Source: Epichloe hybrida (lineage: Eukaryota; Ascomycota; Sordariomycetes; Hypocreales; Clavicipitaceae). Taken from it: DNA of 64,000 nucleotides. The notes under the pieces were generated by a model that was not told the DNA's origin, searched no databases, and was given only the letters and a program-made list of their open reading frames with translations. Made by a program: the position numbers and the translations under genes. This document shows positions 1 to 11,917 of the stretch, one piece after another. The stretch spans positions 1,116,001 through 1,180,000 of the forward strand of contig JAFEKR010000014.1 in the NCBI GenBank assembly GCA_019022495.1. Reading direction: 5' to 3'. Numbering within the stretch: the stretch's first letter is position 1; every line of letters starts with the position of its first letter.

Positions 1-620
1 GTGGCATTGATGCGCCTCACGGGGAGTCTGGGCCCATCGGAGACCCTATCACGTACCCGCAACTCGACGGCGTCCTTCTCGATGTCGGTGACTTTTATCG
101 CGGCATGTAGTTCTTCCTCGACCTCGTTTCTCCAGACGACCGTGACCATGAATTTGCCGGGATTCGTCGTGATGTGTTTGATGATGGTAGGTATGGGAAT
201 ATCCTTGGGAAGACTTGCTTTCCACGCTGTGGCCTCTGGCCATGCCGGAAGTCTATTATCTGTCCTGTCGCGGATGGTGATTTCAAATCGACTGGAATCC
301 GGCGCCGGCTTGGGTGCAGGAATCACGGCCCCAGACCGCAACCATCCGCTTCGATTAACGGGCGCAGTTTCGTGGTTTGGCTCGTAATAGATGTCTTCGA
401 CACGGTCGTACTCTGCCCAGTGTCGGCCACAGCCGTCCTGGGGAAACCATGCAGGCCTGCCTCCTCCATGCACGAGGGTTGTACATGGCGGCGCGTAACG
501 GCCATGCTCTCTGCTGTGGTATCTGTCGTAGTCTCTACCATGTGCACAATCACAGGCTCGTGTACGAGTTCGCTCAAAGCCAATACCCCAGCCGTCGGTT
601 TCTCTCCTGAAATATGACAT
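1..620 (-). CDS. Unknown fungal protein, 5' part only (runs off the window)
   Basis: An open frame begins at the ATG whose complement is at 618-620 and stays open to base 1, giving about 206 N-terminal residues beginning MSYFRRETDGWGIGFER. An in-frame stop lies upstream of this ATG (near 673), so the start is plausible. The first ~110 residues are rich in Arg, Tyr, His and Gly. They are followed by a Pro/Ala linker (APKPAPDSS) and a more regular stretch beginning RFEITIRDRT, with segments such as KFMVTVVWRNEVEEEL and AAIKVTDIEKDAVELRVRD that read like a folded alpha/beta region. The frame is free of stops over 620 nt, while other frames here are shorter and low in complexity. I do not recognise the family and the C-terminus is outside the window, so no function is proposed. 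Confidence 0.6.
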   Translation of the reverse strand, partial: MSYFRRETDGWGIGFERTRTRACDCAHGRDYDRYHSREHGRYAPPCTTLVHGGGRPAWFPQDGCGRHWAEYDRVEDIYYEPNHETAPVNRSGWLRSGAVIPAPKPAPDSSRFEITIRDRTDNRLPAWPEATAWKASLPKDIPIPTIIKHITTNPGKFMVTVVWRNEVEEELHAAIKVTDIEKDAVELRVRDRVSDGPRLPVRRINA

Positions 621-1945
621 GTTGGCTGTGACGACAGGCGACGACTGCTTGGTTGGTGGAGGGGTCTGTTATCGCTAGATTCGAGTATGAGAATGGCTAT
701 TCTTCGCAAAAGCTTGTGCTGAGTTAGCTGCTTGCCAGATTTCAATGCTGCATCAGATGGCGTTACAATAAATAAGTATAGTAGTGGCCAAGCATGCAAG
801 GATGCAGAGATTCACCATACTTCTTTGAGGTGAGCTGTTCACGGCTCTTCTTGCAAGCTCGATGGGGTTTCCTTTTGGGCTTCTTTTGCAACTGTTCTCT
901 TGCTAGCTCGGGACCTCTTTGCGTCGCCTGGGGGGGGCTCAAGTGTTATCCTACCATGCACTATAACCATGAAGACGGCTTGTTCCAGTCGCTGAGCAAT
1001 TTTCCGTGCACTTGTCTCGTCTTTGTGGCAATCAGGACACCTTTGCACTCTCCTGTGACGGTCTGCATCTCAAATGCGTCTGCAACCAACTTCCGTAACC
1101 AAGTGTCCATTGTCCTCTTTTCTCCTATCAATCATTGTCCTGGTTCCTCAATGATATAGATCGCGCACGTTCTTTGTGTCGGGGTAAAGAGCAGGCCTAC
1201 TTGCCAACCCCTAGTAACCAGTCTCTTCATTCAATAGCTCTTTTGTGTCGGGTAGGTGTCTTCCGTCGTTGCCCAGCATTTGTCTTTCGCCGACACCTTG
1301 AACAAAGAGCACTCTTTGTCGTGGCCCACTTGGCCCTGCGTCTGCGTAGAACCGTCTCGACGCTAGCATTTCTTCTCTCAGCGGACAGGCGAAACGAGAT
1401 AGAGCGTGTCAAGAAAGGCCACTAGCTTGTGCTTTCGCGTGTACTATGCAGTATTGCTAGGTATGATGATGCGAGTCTGTGAACAGCAGCCGGTGACTTG
1501 AGCCCTTTGTGAATCGACTTGCACGCCGCGTTCCACGGAGGCTCATCAAGTGGCTGCCAGGTTTGATCCAGTGTATTCCAAGAAGGCTCGTCTGACTTCG
1601 AGATCACGCGGGTGCAGACAAGTAGTAATAAGGAGCATTGTATGATGTGGAGGCATGCGGTGGGATGCTGGGTCCCAAAATTCATTGGGGATATAAATCC
1701 GCCAACAAGTCCGGAGCGCCACGTCCACACACGCCACTCATCAGCCAGCCCAGCCGCCCAGCCCAGCCAGCCCGGCCAGCCTTGCTTGCGACCACGTTTG
1801 CCTTTTTATTACCTCTGCCGTCTGCAAACCCTCATCAATCCTTGTCCTCGCCCACCATCTTAACATCTTCGTCATCCTCTTGTCTGTCGCCGACTTTGAT
1901 TTTCTTTTCTTCGGTCGCGTGTCAGCAAACGCCCTTGATTTCACA
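621..1945. other. Intergenic: divergent upstream region of the unknown gene and PHO88
   Basis: About 1.3 kb with no convincing gene. The short ORFs on both strands have unbiased composition and no recognisable motif. The last ~250 bases before PHO88 (about 1690-1945) are pyrimidine-rich with many CCAGCC and TCTTC runs, the usual look of a fungal core promoter and leader. Confidence 0.5.
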
Positions 1946-2973
1946 ATGGCCGGTCTCAGCCCCCAAATGTGAGTACATGCATTCCCGCGCTCTCTATTTT
2001 CTGCGTCTTTGCGTCCTCGTCCCGAAGACAACCAGGCGACCGACTGGGCTCCCCTCCTGACTGGGCTCCGACAAAATCTTCCGTGTGGTCGCGCGACACC
2101 GTCCTGGCATCTATGCGTCCGAAAAAGAGAAAAAAACATGGAACTGTCTGCCTGCCAGCCAGGGCGGCCGTGTTTTCACCTGGACAGCTCAGGGACAAAT
2201 TACATGTATTGCCAATAGCCATGGACAAGTCAAGACTAACCTCGCCTCGCCTCCTCCTGTAGCACCAACCTTGTCATCATGTTGGGCATGATGCAGGTGT
2301 CGAAGCGTATTCCCTTTGATGACCCCAATGTTCTCATGACTGTTCGCGCTGTCTACTTGGGCAGCAACGTCCTCATTGCTCTGCTTTACTTGTACATCCA
2401 GGCTCAGATCAACAAGAAGAAAGGTGAGCCATTATCGTCCCTTCCGGCTTTCCCAACCAAGATGCTACCGGTTGCCAACGCCCAGCCCTACATGGGCATC
2501 AATCCACAAGAACACGAGGTGGAAAAGATGCAAAGGAACAAACCATTTTGGCCTGAACTAACATCTGCGTCTTGATAGACTTGACCACCCTCAAGTACGT
2601 CGAACCCCCACCAATGGGCTCCACCGAAGAAGGCAAGCTCGTCACAACGACCATCCAGTCCTACGACAGGGACCAGCTCAAGGCTCTATTCCGTGGTCAG
2701 ATGATGGGTATCGCCATAATGGCCTTTATGCATCTCTACATGAAGTACACCAACCCTCTACTCATCCAGTCCATCCTGCCCGTCAAGTCCGCCCTCGAGA
2801 GCAACCTGACCAAGATCCATGTCTACGGTCAGCCTGCCATTGGTGATCTCAAGCGTCCATTCAAGGCTTCCGCCGGTTTCATGAGCGCCCTGCAGCAGGG
2901 CCAGTCTCAAAGCGACAAGAAGGCCGTTGAGGCGGCTGAGAAATCGGGCCGCGGCGGTGCCAAGGAGGAGTAG
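1946..2973 (+). CDS. PHO88: PHO88/SND3 family ER membrane protein
   Basis: Three exons, 1946-1968, 2263-2423 and 2579-2973, give 192 residues. Donors are GTGAGT and GTGAGC; acceptors are TAG at 2260-2262 and 2576-2578. The spliced N-terminus reads MAGLSPQITNLVIMLGMMQ and continues with SKRIPFDDPNVL, a strong match to the Pho88 family. The first exon is only 23 nt, as in other filamentous fungi. Two hydrophobic segments are visible (RAVYLGSNVLIALLYLYI and GIAIMAFMHLYMKYTNPLL), followed by a soluble C-terminal tail ending in a Lys/Gly/Glu-rich stretch. Yeast Pho88 was first linked to phosphate uptake and later shown to be Snd3, a component of the SRP-independent (SND) route that delivers proteins to the endoplasmic reticulum; that role is taken from the family. 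The gene converges on the cysteine-rich surface-protein gene downstream. Confidence 0.93.
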
Positions 2974-4001
2974 TAGCAGGTTGCATTGCTGTATGCGATA
3001 CATATACAAGGCTTGGAGCACACGCGGGATATCGTATTACTGTGCATGCGCGGTTTGTGCTCTGAGAAGGGGCACATAAAAAAGTTAAAAGCAAGGGCCG
3101 TCATTGCTGGATGGCCAAAAAAAACCTGGCAGTGAGACAAGAGAAATTGTATCGTCATTTATAATTGGCTTGCTTCTTGTGCCGTTGGTATGTTTCTAAT
3201 GAGGTGATGATGCTGCTGGCGCTGGCAACGTACCTGATGAGGTGATTGTGTTACTCATTGTGGTCGCGCCCTGTTTGTGGTCGATCGGGGAAATTATGAC
3301 GAAGCACGAGTCCATGTCAGAAGATACTGGTGAACGGTATACTTCCATCTCGACACATCGCGGCAGTCACTCCCAACAAAATCTGCAGAGGGTCGATCCA
3401 TCAGACAGAAGCGGCCGTCTCGTCAAACCGGTTCCGATATGACCATAGCCACTCAGTACATGCAGAATGGTTCCGCCCGTCTAAACATTAGACATCTCGT
3501 CAACGCGCTACAGCATATTGACTTGCCTCAGGCCCATCTTGTGATTCATTCTCGTGGAGACTACTAATTTGGTAACTCAATCTGTTGCACGTAGTGCTCA
3601 GCGCAGGAGTTCAAAATTTGCGTCTCGAGTAACGAACCATATTGCGACCAAATCATGGTTTCACTCTGCAGCTTATTTTCGCTGCATACGCTACCATGGT
3701 TGATCGGTTCGGTTCCTGACTGAGACGAATATGGCCGGACATGGGCATGATATACTCCCTGCTCCGCGTGAACAGCGCCATATACGAGGCGCAAGGTGTC
3801 GGCCCGATCAATTGACACGTTTTGCCGTGAGGAACACAAGTATTGCTGCGCACACACAAGGGAGATGCGCCAGTCAGCATGCAGTAGTTGAAGCAAGAAT
3901 AGAATCCAGGGGGATCTACCATCCAACGCCGTAAACAATGTACATGTCCTTCCGCCGGGCCAATACAATGTACTCGAGACATCGTCGCCGCGACACTCTC
4001 T
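2974..4001. other. Intergenic, convergent 3' regions
   Basis: About 1 kb between the convergent ends of PHO88 and the cysteine-rich membrane protein. Short ORFs on both strands (for example 3564-3968) lack recognisable domains and overlap one another in opposite directions. Nothing else was seen. Confidence 0.5.
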
Positions 4002-4984
4002 CTACGCGGCTAACTCCGGACGCAACTGATTGTCGTGACCCTCCAACTCCTGAGGAGCAGACTGAGGTAACCCCGTGTATACCACCTTCTCCGGCTCGCC
4101 CCGGATGTTGTCCAGTTCCGACGCAGCGGAGAGTTGGTTCTTCTTCTGCCGTCTCCGTCGCAGCAAGAAGAAAGCCACGATGCCTCCAATGGAAATGACG
4201 CCGACGGGAACGCCCACTCCTGCACCGATTTTGGCGGCCTGTCCGTCGTTGCTCGGCGCGTCCGCAGTCGATGCCGCCGGGGGCCATGTGCTAGTGAGTG
4301 ATGTGGCAGTGGGTGTTGTGGTCATGGTTCTGTACCCAGGTGACACTCGTTCCGGTCCCCATGATGATATTGCCGTAGCTGCGCTCTTGGCCACATTGCC
4401 GTTGGCATCGAGGAACACGCCCTTGCCGTCTGAGCAGCAGTGACCGCCGTCCTTGTTGCAGCAGAATGAGCCGTCGGCACATGTCGCTACGCGAGGGAAG
4501 AGACCATTGATTTCGTCTGACATGTCTTGTAGTTAGCCAGGTCGTAAAAGTTTGAGTGTAGAGCCAAAGTAGTACCCCCGTTGCTTTTGGGGGGGGGGGG
4601 ATTAGACAGCTTTTGTGCCAGCGTTTTTTTCCCCCCACGTGCTATTCCATTATTGCCTCGTTGAAACATGGAAATATCAAAACTTCCATACCATGACGTA
4701 CCATATTCACAAATTTGTGCGCACTGCCCTCTGCTCCATGGCTTGACGGCACATGGTCCCCTCACAAAGGTGTCCTTTCCGGAACTGGGGCGGTGACACA
4801 GTCGATTTGACAAGCACGTGGCATCCACACCACAGCAGGCGTCTGACCCGGGGCAACGAGTGTTGTTAGGATACGGGTTTCCGTTGAAGGCGTAGCAGGT
4901 GATGATTTTGGACGTGTCGTCGGCGCGGACAGCAGTGACAGCTGCAGCTAGCAGCGCGAAGGTTGTTGATCTGACACTCAACAT
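4002..4984 (-). CDS. Secreted-then-anchored cysteine-rich membrane protein (Mid2-like layout)
   Basis: Two exons on the minus strand, 4984-4702 and 4516-4002, give 265 residues. The donor is GTACGT at 4701, the acceptor CAG ends at 4517, and a GCTAAC branch site precedes it. An upstream in-frame ATG at 5092 exists, but the ATG at 4984 gives a clean signal peptide (MLSVRSTTFALLAAAVTAVRA). The ectodomain has at least 18 Cys, many in CC pairs (DACCGVDATC, SFCCNKDGGHCC), then a Thr/Ser/Pro-rich stalk. One transmembrane segment follows (GAGVGVPVGVISIGGIVAFFLL), then RRRRQKK and a cytosolic tail of about 50 residues. This layout is that of fungal cell-surface sensor-like or wall-associated proteins; no specific function can be assigned. 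The 185 nt intron contains a G12 run. It is divergent from RAD14 and may share that promoter region. Confidence 0.8.
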
Positions 4985-5684
4985 GGCGCAGGCACAGAAG
5001 AACCTCCTGCTCCTTACGATTAGGGAAGTTGACGCAGAATGGAAAAGGAGAAAGTCAGGTAGGATATTTGCGTATCGGCACCATGCTGACACATAAAGGG
5101 GCGGGGGAAAGATGGTATTGCCGTGTGATCGTCCTCGTCTCTAGTTTGGGTGAGATGATCAACAGCCTCGGGGCATGTCGCTCTGCTGCCTGTCATTGGC
5201 ACCGCGAGCTTGAGCGGCTGGCAGATGGAGCGGCCGGACAGGGGTGTCTCCCGTGTTTGTCTGCATCTGACCACACTTGCATGATTGCATCGCAGGCGGA
5301 GGCAGACAACGCGGGGTCCCTCACAACGACGAGTTGGTCTATTTCATCGCGGGACTCCTCGGCGTGTCGGACTGTATGTAATGCCCCAACGGCAATGGGG
5401 AGTCTGCCACCAGCCATAACACGAGTCGGGGCTTGGAGTCGGTCGGGTCTTGACATGACTGGCCGTCTTTGGCCAAGTACGGACAGAACGTTATCGATAA
5501 AGTAGCGCGAGTGACATCAGCCATTTCGCCCCTCCGCTACCGTGAATAAATCGATTAAGCACTTCCAAACCGCTTTCCCGCGCCACACCGTCCAGACTGC
5601 TCAATTCCAACGGTTACATTCAAACTTTCAATCACAATCGCTTGTGACATTCGTTCAAAAGTGTCGTGCGCTTTTTTTGGCTTG
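4985..5684. other. Divergent promoter region
   Basis: About 700 bases between the start of the cysteine-rich membrane protein (-) and RAD14 (+). ORFs here on both strands mirror each other and show no domain. No specific promoter element could be identified. Confidence 0.45.
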
Positions 5685-6980
5685 ATGGAGCGGCCCAGGA
5701 CACCTCCGCCAAACCCTGCGATCACGACAGTCGCATCGCCACCGACTCCAGAGGTGACCAGGCGAATTGTGAGAGGGTTTCCGATTCTCCGTGAGAAAAA
5801 TGCACTTTGGCACATTATGGGGCTAACTGCGGCGCATAGGAAGAAAACAGGCTCCGGGCGAAAGCTATCAGAGACCAACGTGAAGCCGAACAGCGAGTTT
5901 CTGAATCCGTTTCCACTGTCCTCAAGTCCGCCGCCGGCTTTGTCGCCACAGACGATGTACACATCACGAAACCGATCAATGGGAAACGCTCCTACAGTTC
6001 AGCCACTGCCCCCGAATCCTCTTTCATCCAGGCCGGAACCAATCGCGATGGCCGTAACAAAGGTGATGATGAGGCCCTGCGCCCTGCGCGCAAGTTCACT
6101 AAATTTGTCGACTTCAATATGAGCTCCATGACAGACACGAAAGGCGGTTTCTTGTCTACCGAGGATGATCCTCACAACTATGCTATGGGAGTCAAGAAGC
6201 CCGGCCAACCCGAAGATGACCAGCGGCCCAAAGACATGACCGTTCAGGAGTGGGAGCGGATGCAACTTATCCGAAGGCTCCAGCGGCAAAAGGCCGGCCC
6301 TTTCGAGCCAGGCTTGAGCGTCCTAGAAGATGAGAGCAAGAGGAAGAAGTGTAGAGACTGCAATAGCTTGGAGATTGATTTTGTGTGGAACGAGGTCTTT
6401 CACGTATCTGTCTGCAACAAGTGCAAGGAAAAGTATCCTGAAAAATACTCACTCTTGACAAAGACGGAGTGCAAACAAGACTATCTGCTTACGGATCGTA
6501 CGTATCCACCCTTTTCACGATGCAGTGCTCATGAACAGGAAGATTGTGTTAACGTGTCGCACAGCCGAACTTCGAGATCCGGAATTACTACCCCATCTCT
6601 CCAAGCCAAATCCCCACAAGTCACATTGGCACGACATGATGCTGTTTTTGCGTTTTCAAGTCGAAGAATATGCCGTAAAGACGAAATGGGGATCAGCGGA
6701 GGCTCTCGATGCAGAGTACGAAAAAAGAGAGGCGCAGACAAAGGCTCGGAAAGAGGCAAAGTTCAAAGAGAAGCTCATGGACCTCAAGCGTAAGACGAGG
6801 ACGGATGCATTTCGTCGACAGGCCGGCACGTTGAGCAAGTCGGGGGCCAGCAAATTTGGAGATTCGATACGTGAAACCAGGCATGTTCATCAATGGGGGC
6901 GCACTGTGGAGAACGAGGAGGGCATGACGATCAAGACGTGTGTAGATTGTGGGATGGAAGTAGAAGAGCTGGAGCTGTAG
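5685..6980 (+). CDS. RAD14: DNA repair protein RAD14 (XPA homologue)
   Basis: Three exons, 5685-5768, 5840-6497 and 6565-6980, give 385 residues. Introns begin GTGAGA and GTACGT and end TAG and CAG; the first has a GCTAAC branch site about 15 nt before its acceptor. The N-terminus is MERPRTPPPNPAIT, then a basic, Gln/Glu-rich helix (RLRAKAIRDQREAEQR). The XPA-type zinc finger is CRDCNSLEIDF followed by VSVCNKC (two CxxC pairs), then the DNA-binding domain (KTECKQDYLLTDPELRD, HWHDMMLFLR). A second C-terminal CxxC pair is present (KTCVDCGMEVEEL). XPA/Rad14 verifies damage and organises the pre-incision complex in nucleotide excision repair in the nucleus. Length and order match fungal Rad14, and the second intron splits the codon for the Pro in TDPEL. 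Confidence 0.95.
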
Positions 6981-7752
6981 GCAGGTTGGGGGTATGTGCG
7001 TTGGAGATGATTGGATTAATACCCTCGGCGTTTGGGCGGCGCTTATATTTGATTTCGACGAGTTGGATTTTACGTATCAAGATGCAGAAGCAAGCCGGGA
7101 GGTCGCATGCCCTGTATCTTGTGCATTCGCAAAAGCTTGCGCCAACGTTGTAGCAAAGTAGAGGGCCCCACAAGCACCATCGACTTGCCAAAAGCCGGAA
7201 TATCATCGATGGATGGATCCGAGTTACCGAACCGTTCATGGTCTGTGCACCCCGTTTCTGAGTCCCTGTTCTGCAACTTGCCAAGGTAAAGCAAGACTCC
7301 GGATACTGCACATCACAGTATGTTTGTTTTACTCCGTAGTTGGAGAGTATTCCCTATTGGAGAGAACAAGGGGTGTGTCGAAATTCAGCGATTGCTTCCA
7401 GGTGAATATTCTGCGAACTAACAAGCCAGCACGATCTTGCCCTGGTAAGCGGCGCGTAGCGAATGTTGATGCCTTGCGGCCTCACGTCAAGGTGCATCCC
7501 CTGATTGGCCCGCCAGCCGATCTAATAGCACGGGACAGCATAAGCTTTCCAGAGGTCGACACGCTGGTTTCCCAACCGGTTTCTCAACCTCGAGCTAGCT
7601 CAAGCAGACACTATTCTACTGATTCGCACACCACCTGCGACCGCCATCGCCAACATCGCCAGCACAGCCCGCCAGAGTAGCGGCCAGCCTGACTCTTCTT
7701 CCCTTGTCCGGCGCAGGCTCTCGATGAGCCCGCCCGTTCAACGAGGCGCGCC
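6981..7752. other. Intergenic: RAD14 3' region and PRO11 promoter
   Basis: About 770 bases without a credible gene. It holds one copy of the 9-mer TACTCCGTA at 7330-7338 (see findings). The 150 bases before PRO11 are CA/CG-rich with a short pyrimidine tract (CTCTTCTTCCCTTG). Confidence 0.5.
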
Positions 7753-10401
7753 ATGATGGGCCCCAACGTTGGCAACGGCGTGGGCGGCATGGAGATGGGC
7801 ATGGGCATGCATCCCAATGGACCGAATCAGCCCCAGGCGACCGAGTACACCCTCCAGGGTGTGATGCGATTCTTGCAGACGGAGTGGCATCGGCACGAGC
7901 GAGACAGAAATTCATGGGAGATTGAGAAGCAGGAGATGCGAGGGAGGATAGCTCACCTCGAGGGCCAAGCACGGAGAGCCGACGCCACGCAAAAGGCTCT
8001 CAAGAAATACGTCACAATCCTGGAGCGGAAAGTGAAAGATCAGTCTGAACAGATCAAAGGTACGGCTGCGAGGGAAGAGAACGCGTCCGCCAAGAATGAC
8101 CGTTCTGCCAAAATCCAGGAAAAACTTCGTTGTGAGTTGAACCACACGCCAAACCGATGTGCTATTGATGAATTTTTTTTTTTTAACTAGTTCCTTCTTG
8201 TTTCTCTAGCTTCGTCGGATAAATACACGGTTCCTGGTGCCGGGGGAATTCATGTTGAGAAACCAGACGATGACACGCACCGAAACGAGCTCAAGACCTT
8301 CCTGGACCAATGTCAATCTGAATTTATGTATCTAATGATTACGCCAGCAAACCCCCAGCCGCCTCGCGACTCACCTCAGCTACCGATGATGGAAGACTTG
8401 CGCGAGGCGGAAGCATACGGCATGCCTCCACAACATATTGAACGACAATATCCGATGCATCAACGTCAGACAACGAATCATGTTCAAGACTTTAATGTCA
8501 TCAACGCAAGACAGCAGTCTCAGCAAAATGCTACGGCGTCCCAAATACAACAGGTGGCCCAATCCAACTTCGCCGCCAGACAAGCCGACCTCCAGCCCCA
8601 GCCCATGCTTCGCTCCGCCTGCGACAATCAACAGGGTATGTACGGAGCTCCCAACGACTGGACGGCACCATTCATCACGACACGTTCTGTCGACGAGAAT
8701 ATACCAGGCCCAAATCATGCTGCAGAGGCATTGGGCGGCATACAAGATGCTCCAGAGACGCGAGAGAAGCCCACTGCAAGACCCGATGCTGATGGATGGG
8801 ATTTCCCGGAGGGCACATTTCCTGAACCAGGTGCCGCTCAACAGGGCCCTCATTCTGCCACCACCCGCCCCGATACTGATGTCTTCCCCAATGCCGATTA
8901 TTTATCCAAGTCGCCAAATCGAGTCCCGAGTGGTGGCCATAGAAGGAAAGGCTCCATGTCTCGGAGACGTAGTGGTGAGCACGACTTGGCACTGAATGCG
9001 CAAAGGTCGGATAGCGGCAATTTCAAGCTGAGGTTCGGTTTGCGTGGTCATCTGGACACTGTGCGCATCGTCATCTTCTCTGGCGGCGGCAGCCCTGGAG
9101 AGCCCGAGATTTGCACAGCTGGTGAGACGGCATGATCAAGCGGTTTCACATACCCAGACTCGATGGTCACTCGGGCCCCCTCGGAGCTGCGTCCGACCTC
9201 GATGTCATTGCAAACTTTACGCACCGAGGCCACTCTGGATCAGTACTCAGCTTAACATCATGGTCACCGGCACCTAATTTTTCCACTGGTGGCCGCGCAC
9301 AGGGAGACGGCTGGATCTTTTCAGGCGGGCAAGATGCGACGGTTCGCGTGTGGGAGCGAGGGCGGGTCGATCCCAAAGCGACACTGGAGGGCCATACAGA
9401 TGCGGTTTGGGCGCTGTGCGTACTCCCGACCACATTGGGTTCAGTCTTTGGAACATCAAGTCCTTATGGCAGCTCAGATCGCATCCTAGTCGTGTCCGGC
9501 GCTGCTGACGGATCAGTTCGCGTGTGGTCAGTCAGCGCGCCGCCTCAACTAAGCTCGCCACAACCAGGATCGAATCGTAGCATGACTGGTCGCGGTGGTC
9601 GTGTGCGTGGCAACTCGATGAGCTCGGGCAGCGGCTTCTCCAACTCGCCTCAGGCCAGCATCGCTTCAAATTCTCCCTTCCACCACACGCTGGTGCACGT
9701 CATCTCGCGCGCAGATGGATCAAAGGCCAGTCCCACTTGCATCATATCGTTGGGCACGTCTGGCGAAACATTCGTCGTTTCGTACTCGGATGCCGCTGTC
9801 ATCGTCTACGACACCAAGACCGGCGAGCAAGTCGGATCCATGGACAGCATGGAGACGTATGACGGTTCGATCAAAACCGGCGTCAATGCAATCGTTGCAA
9901 CAACAACAGGTTTGGATCAAGGCAGCCAGCAGCACCATGGCAACAGTATAGGCGGCGAGGATGAAAACGCTTCGGGCGGTCCGACAGGTGGGCGGTCTTT
10001 GGCCAGTTCCGGTGTTGAGGGGACCATTATTTCAGGTCACGAGGACCGCTACGTCAAATTTTTCGATGCCAACAGTGGTTAGTTGGCGGCAGACCACGAA
10101 TCTCTACGCATGTACGGAAAGAATTGCTAATCGAACCGCAGGTCAATGTACATACAATATGCTAGCACACCCTGACGCCATTTCCAGCCTGTCTCTCAGC
10201 CCTGACGGCCGGGAACTCGTCAGCGCCGGCCACGATGCATCCTTGCGATTCTGGAGTCTGGAAAAGAGATCCTGCACACAGGAGATCACGAGTCACCGAG
10301 TGATGCGAGGAGAGGGAATTTGTTCATGTGTATGGAGTCAGGATGGCCGATGGGTTGTAAGCGGTGGTGGTGACGGGGTCGTCAAGGTCTTTGCACGGTA
10401 A
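7753..10401 (+). CDS. PRO11: Striatin PRO11 (STRIPAK scaffold), one-base frameshift at about 9123
   Basis: Three exons, 7753-8131, 8210-10077 and 10142-10401. Introns start GTGAGT and GTTAGT and end TAG and CAG. The N-terminus has the striatin caveolin-binding/coiled-coil block ([18 protein letters not shown], then a heptad-rich stretch to [13 protein letters not shown]). A low-complexity Gln-rich linker follows, then C-terminal WD40 repeats ([13 protein letters not shown] to DGVVKVFAR). Striatins are regulatory B''' subunits of PP2A and the core of STRIPAK, needed in fungi for hyphal fusion and fruiting-body development. At 9120-9127 the reading frame breaks: the family reads C-T-A-G-D-D-G-x-I-K-R-F, but here GGTGAGACGGC lacks one base, so the upstream frame stops at 9133-9135 while homology resumes in another frame. 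Restoring one base would give 835 codons plus stop, close to the family length. It could be a sequencing or assembly error or a real lesion. Confidence 0.9.
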
Positions 10402-11156
10402 TGCGACGGCGTGCGTGGCACGATGAGATCGGGTTTCTTTTTTTTTTTTAATTACTTTATTCCATTTCGGGCTTCTGTACGAAGTCGGCGTGTTGCCTGT
10501 GCGGCGTAGGGCACGGCTGTGTTATAGCATATTGGAGGAGTACTCCGTATATTAGTAGTCGATACCCGGCATGATTTGATTCCCGCCTCATGCAACGCTT
10601 GCAGTGCGTGTGTTTCCCTGGTGCTACGTGCGACTTGTCTGCCACTCGCAGACAACCACGCGATCCGATACAGACCCATCATTCGACTTGTTGAGTCATG
10701 GCGGGAAATGCGCCCATGTTCAACTACGCGGTCCGCGGGCCATGTCACCGTGGTGCATGTAAATGAGCTGGATGCCACGAGTGCCAAGCCATTCCGCCGC
10801 AAGCAAAATTGACGCGATGAGCCGGCTTGTAAAAAGCCACCGTGATGTTCAACGTTTGAGGCCGGGAGAGTCCAAGAGTTACCATGAGACCGCACACTCC
10901 GTGCGGAAAGCCCAAATCAACCGTTGGCCAGCGATGATTCCCAAAAACTAGGAACGACGGATCCGTCCTCGTGCGAAATTTACAGCGGAAACGACGTGAT
11001 TCTGGGTTGCGCGAAACTTGCCCAATTCATGCGCGGTTACCATGGTCCGTACGTCTTCACCTACCTGCCCGCGGAAAAGCGGCAAGAAAACATATATATA
11101 CTATGATAGAGCCCGCCCACCTAAGCTTACTACGATGGTTGCAAACAGCCATTGAG
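10402..11156. other. Intergenic between PRO11 and tRNA-Asp
   Basis: No gene seen. It contains a T10 run just after the PRO11 stop, one copy of TACTCCGTA at 10541-10549, and an A/T alternating tract ACATATATATACTATG at 11090-11105, which lies about 50 nt upstream of the tRNA and resembles the TATA-like element often found before fungal tRNA genes. Confidence 0.5.
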
Positions 11157-11227
11157 TCTTCCGTAGTATAGTGGTCAGTATGCAAGCTTGTCACGCTTGA
11201 GACCCGGGTTCAATTCCCGGCGGGAGA
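11157..11227 (+). tRNA. tRNA-Asp(GTC), intronless
   Basis: A full cloverleaf folds by eye. The acceptor stem is TCTTCCG paired with CGGGAGA (one G-U). The D arm carries AGTGGTCAGT. The anticodon stem CAAGC/GCTTG encloses loop TTGTCAC with anticodon GTC. The T arm CCGGG-TTCAATT-CCCGG provides the B box. The gene has no intron, the CCA is not encoded, and a T7 run at 11253-11259 (also T4 at 11238-11241) is the likely RNA polymerase III terminator. It decodes GAC/GAU aspartate codons. Confidence 0.96.
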
Positions 11228-11917
11228 GACCCTAATATTTTACGCCGTGTGCTTTTTTTCTCATGTGTCTTTCTTGCCCGCGATGGGTGTGGACGAAATG
11301 GTTCGCGCAGGATTGCCAAGTACGTAGATGAAGATGTATAGACTCTGGTTTTGATTTGATCATGTGTACATCGTTTTCCCCTGTTCGCCTCCTTTCCCTG
11401 CACCGCTTGGTGTTTCTTCTCCTTCGGTAAGCCGTCCGAAGTTACGTCGACAACGCAGGTACCCGGGGAGGGTGTTTCTGTTTCCTCACAAAAAAGCCCT
11501 CGATGAAGTTGACTAGCTGCGCACATGCCATTTATCAAGACATGTTAGATATGCAAACATCATCACCACATACATTACTTGAGTTGATTAAAAAAACACC
11601 CATCATTATAATATCCGTTTGGTGAGAGGCATGCTGGGCATCGCTGGGACGAGGAGATGAATGAGTGGGTGAAGGAGGGGTAGGCGTTAATATTTATTTG
11701 TGTGTACAATTATGGTTTGTGAGCCCAAGGGATGAAACGAGGGTGTATTTGTATTAGTGCATATGTGCGTGCTCAAAGTGTATCTATTGGTTGGTTCCAA
11801 GCCTTGATTTCCATCTGGGCCCTCATGATGATTGTATTCTATGCAAGATGCTTCTAGTTTTGGGGCATACCAACGCCGCAATCAATCAAGCCGTCGTGGC
11901 TCGACGTCTTCTCCTTT
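11228..11917. other. Intergenic: tRNA terminator and MLH3 3' region
   Basis: Contains the T7 terminator of the tRNA and otherwise the 3' flank of MLH3. The ORF on the minus strand at 11191-11538 overlaps the tRNA and has no recognisable feature. Nothing else was seen. Confidence 0.5.

Noticed and set aside
9120..9140. A tiny intron GTGAGACGGCATGATCAAG explaining the PRO11 frame change
   Set aside because: 19 nt is below any known fungal intron size, lacks a branch site, and would delete conserved WD40 residues.
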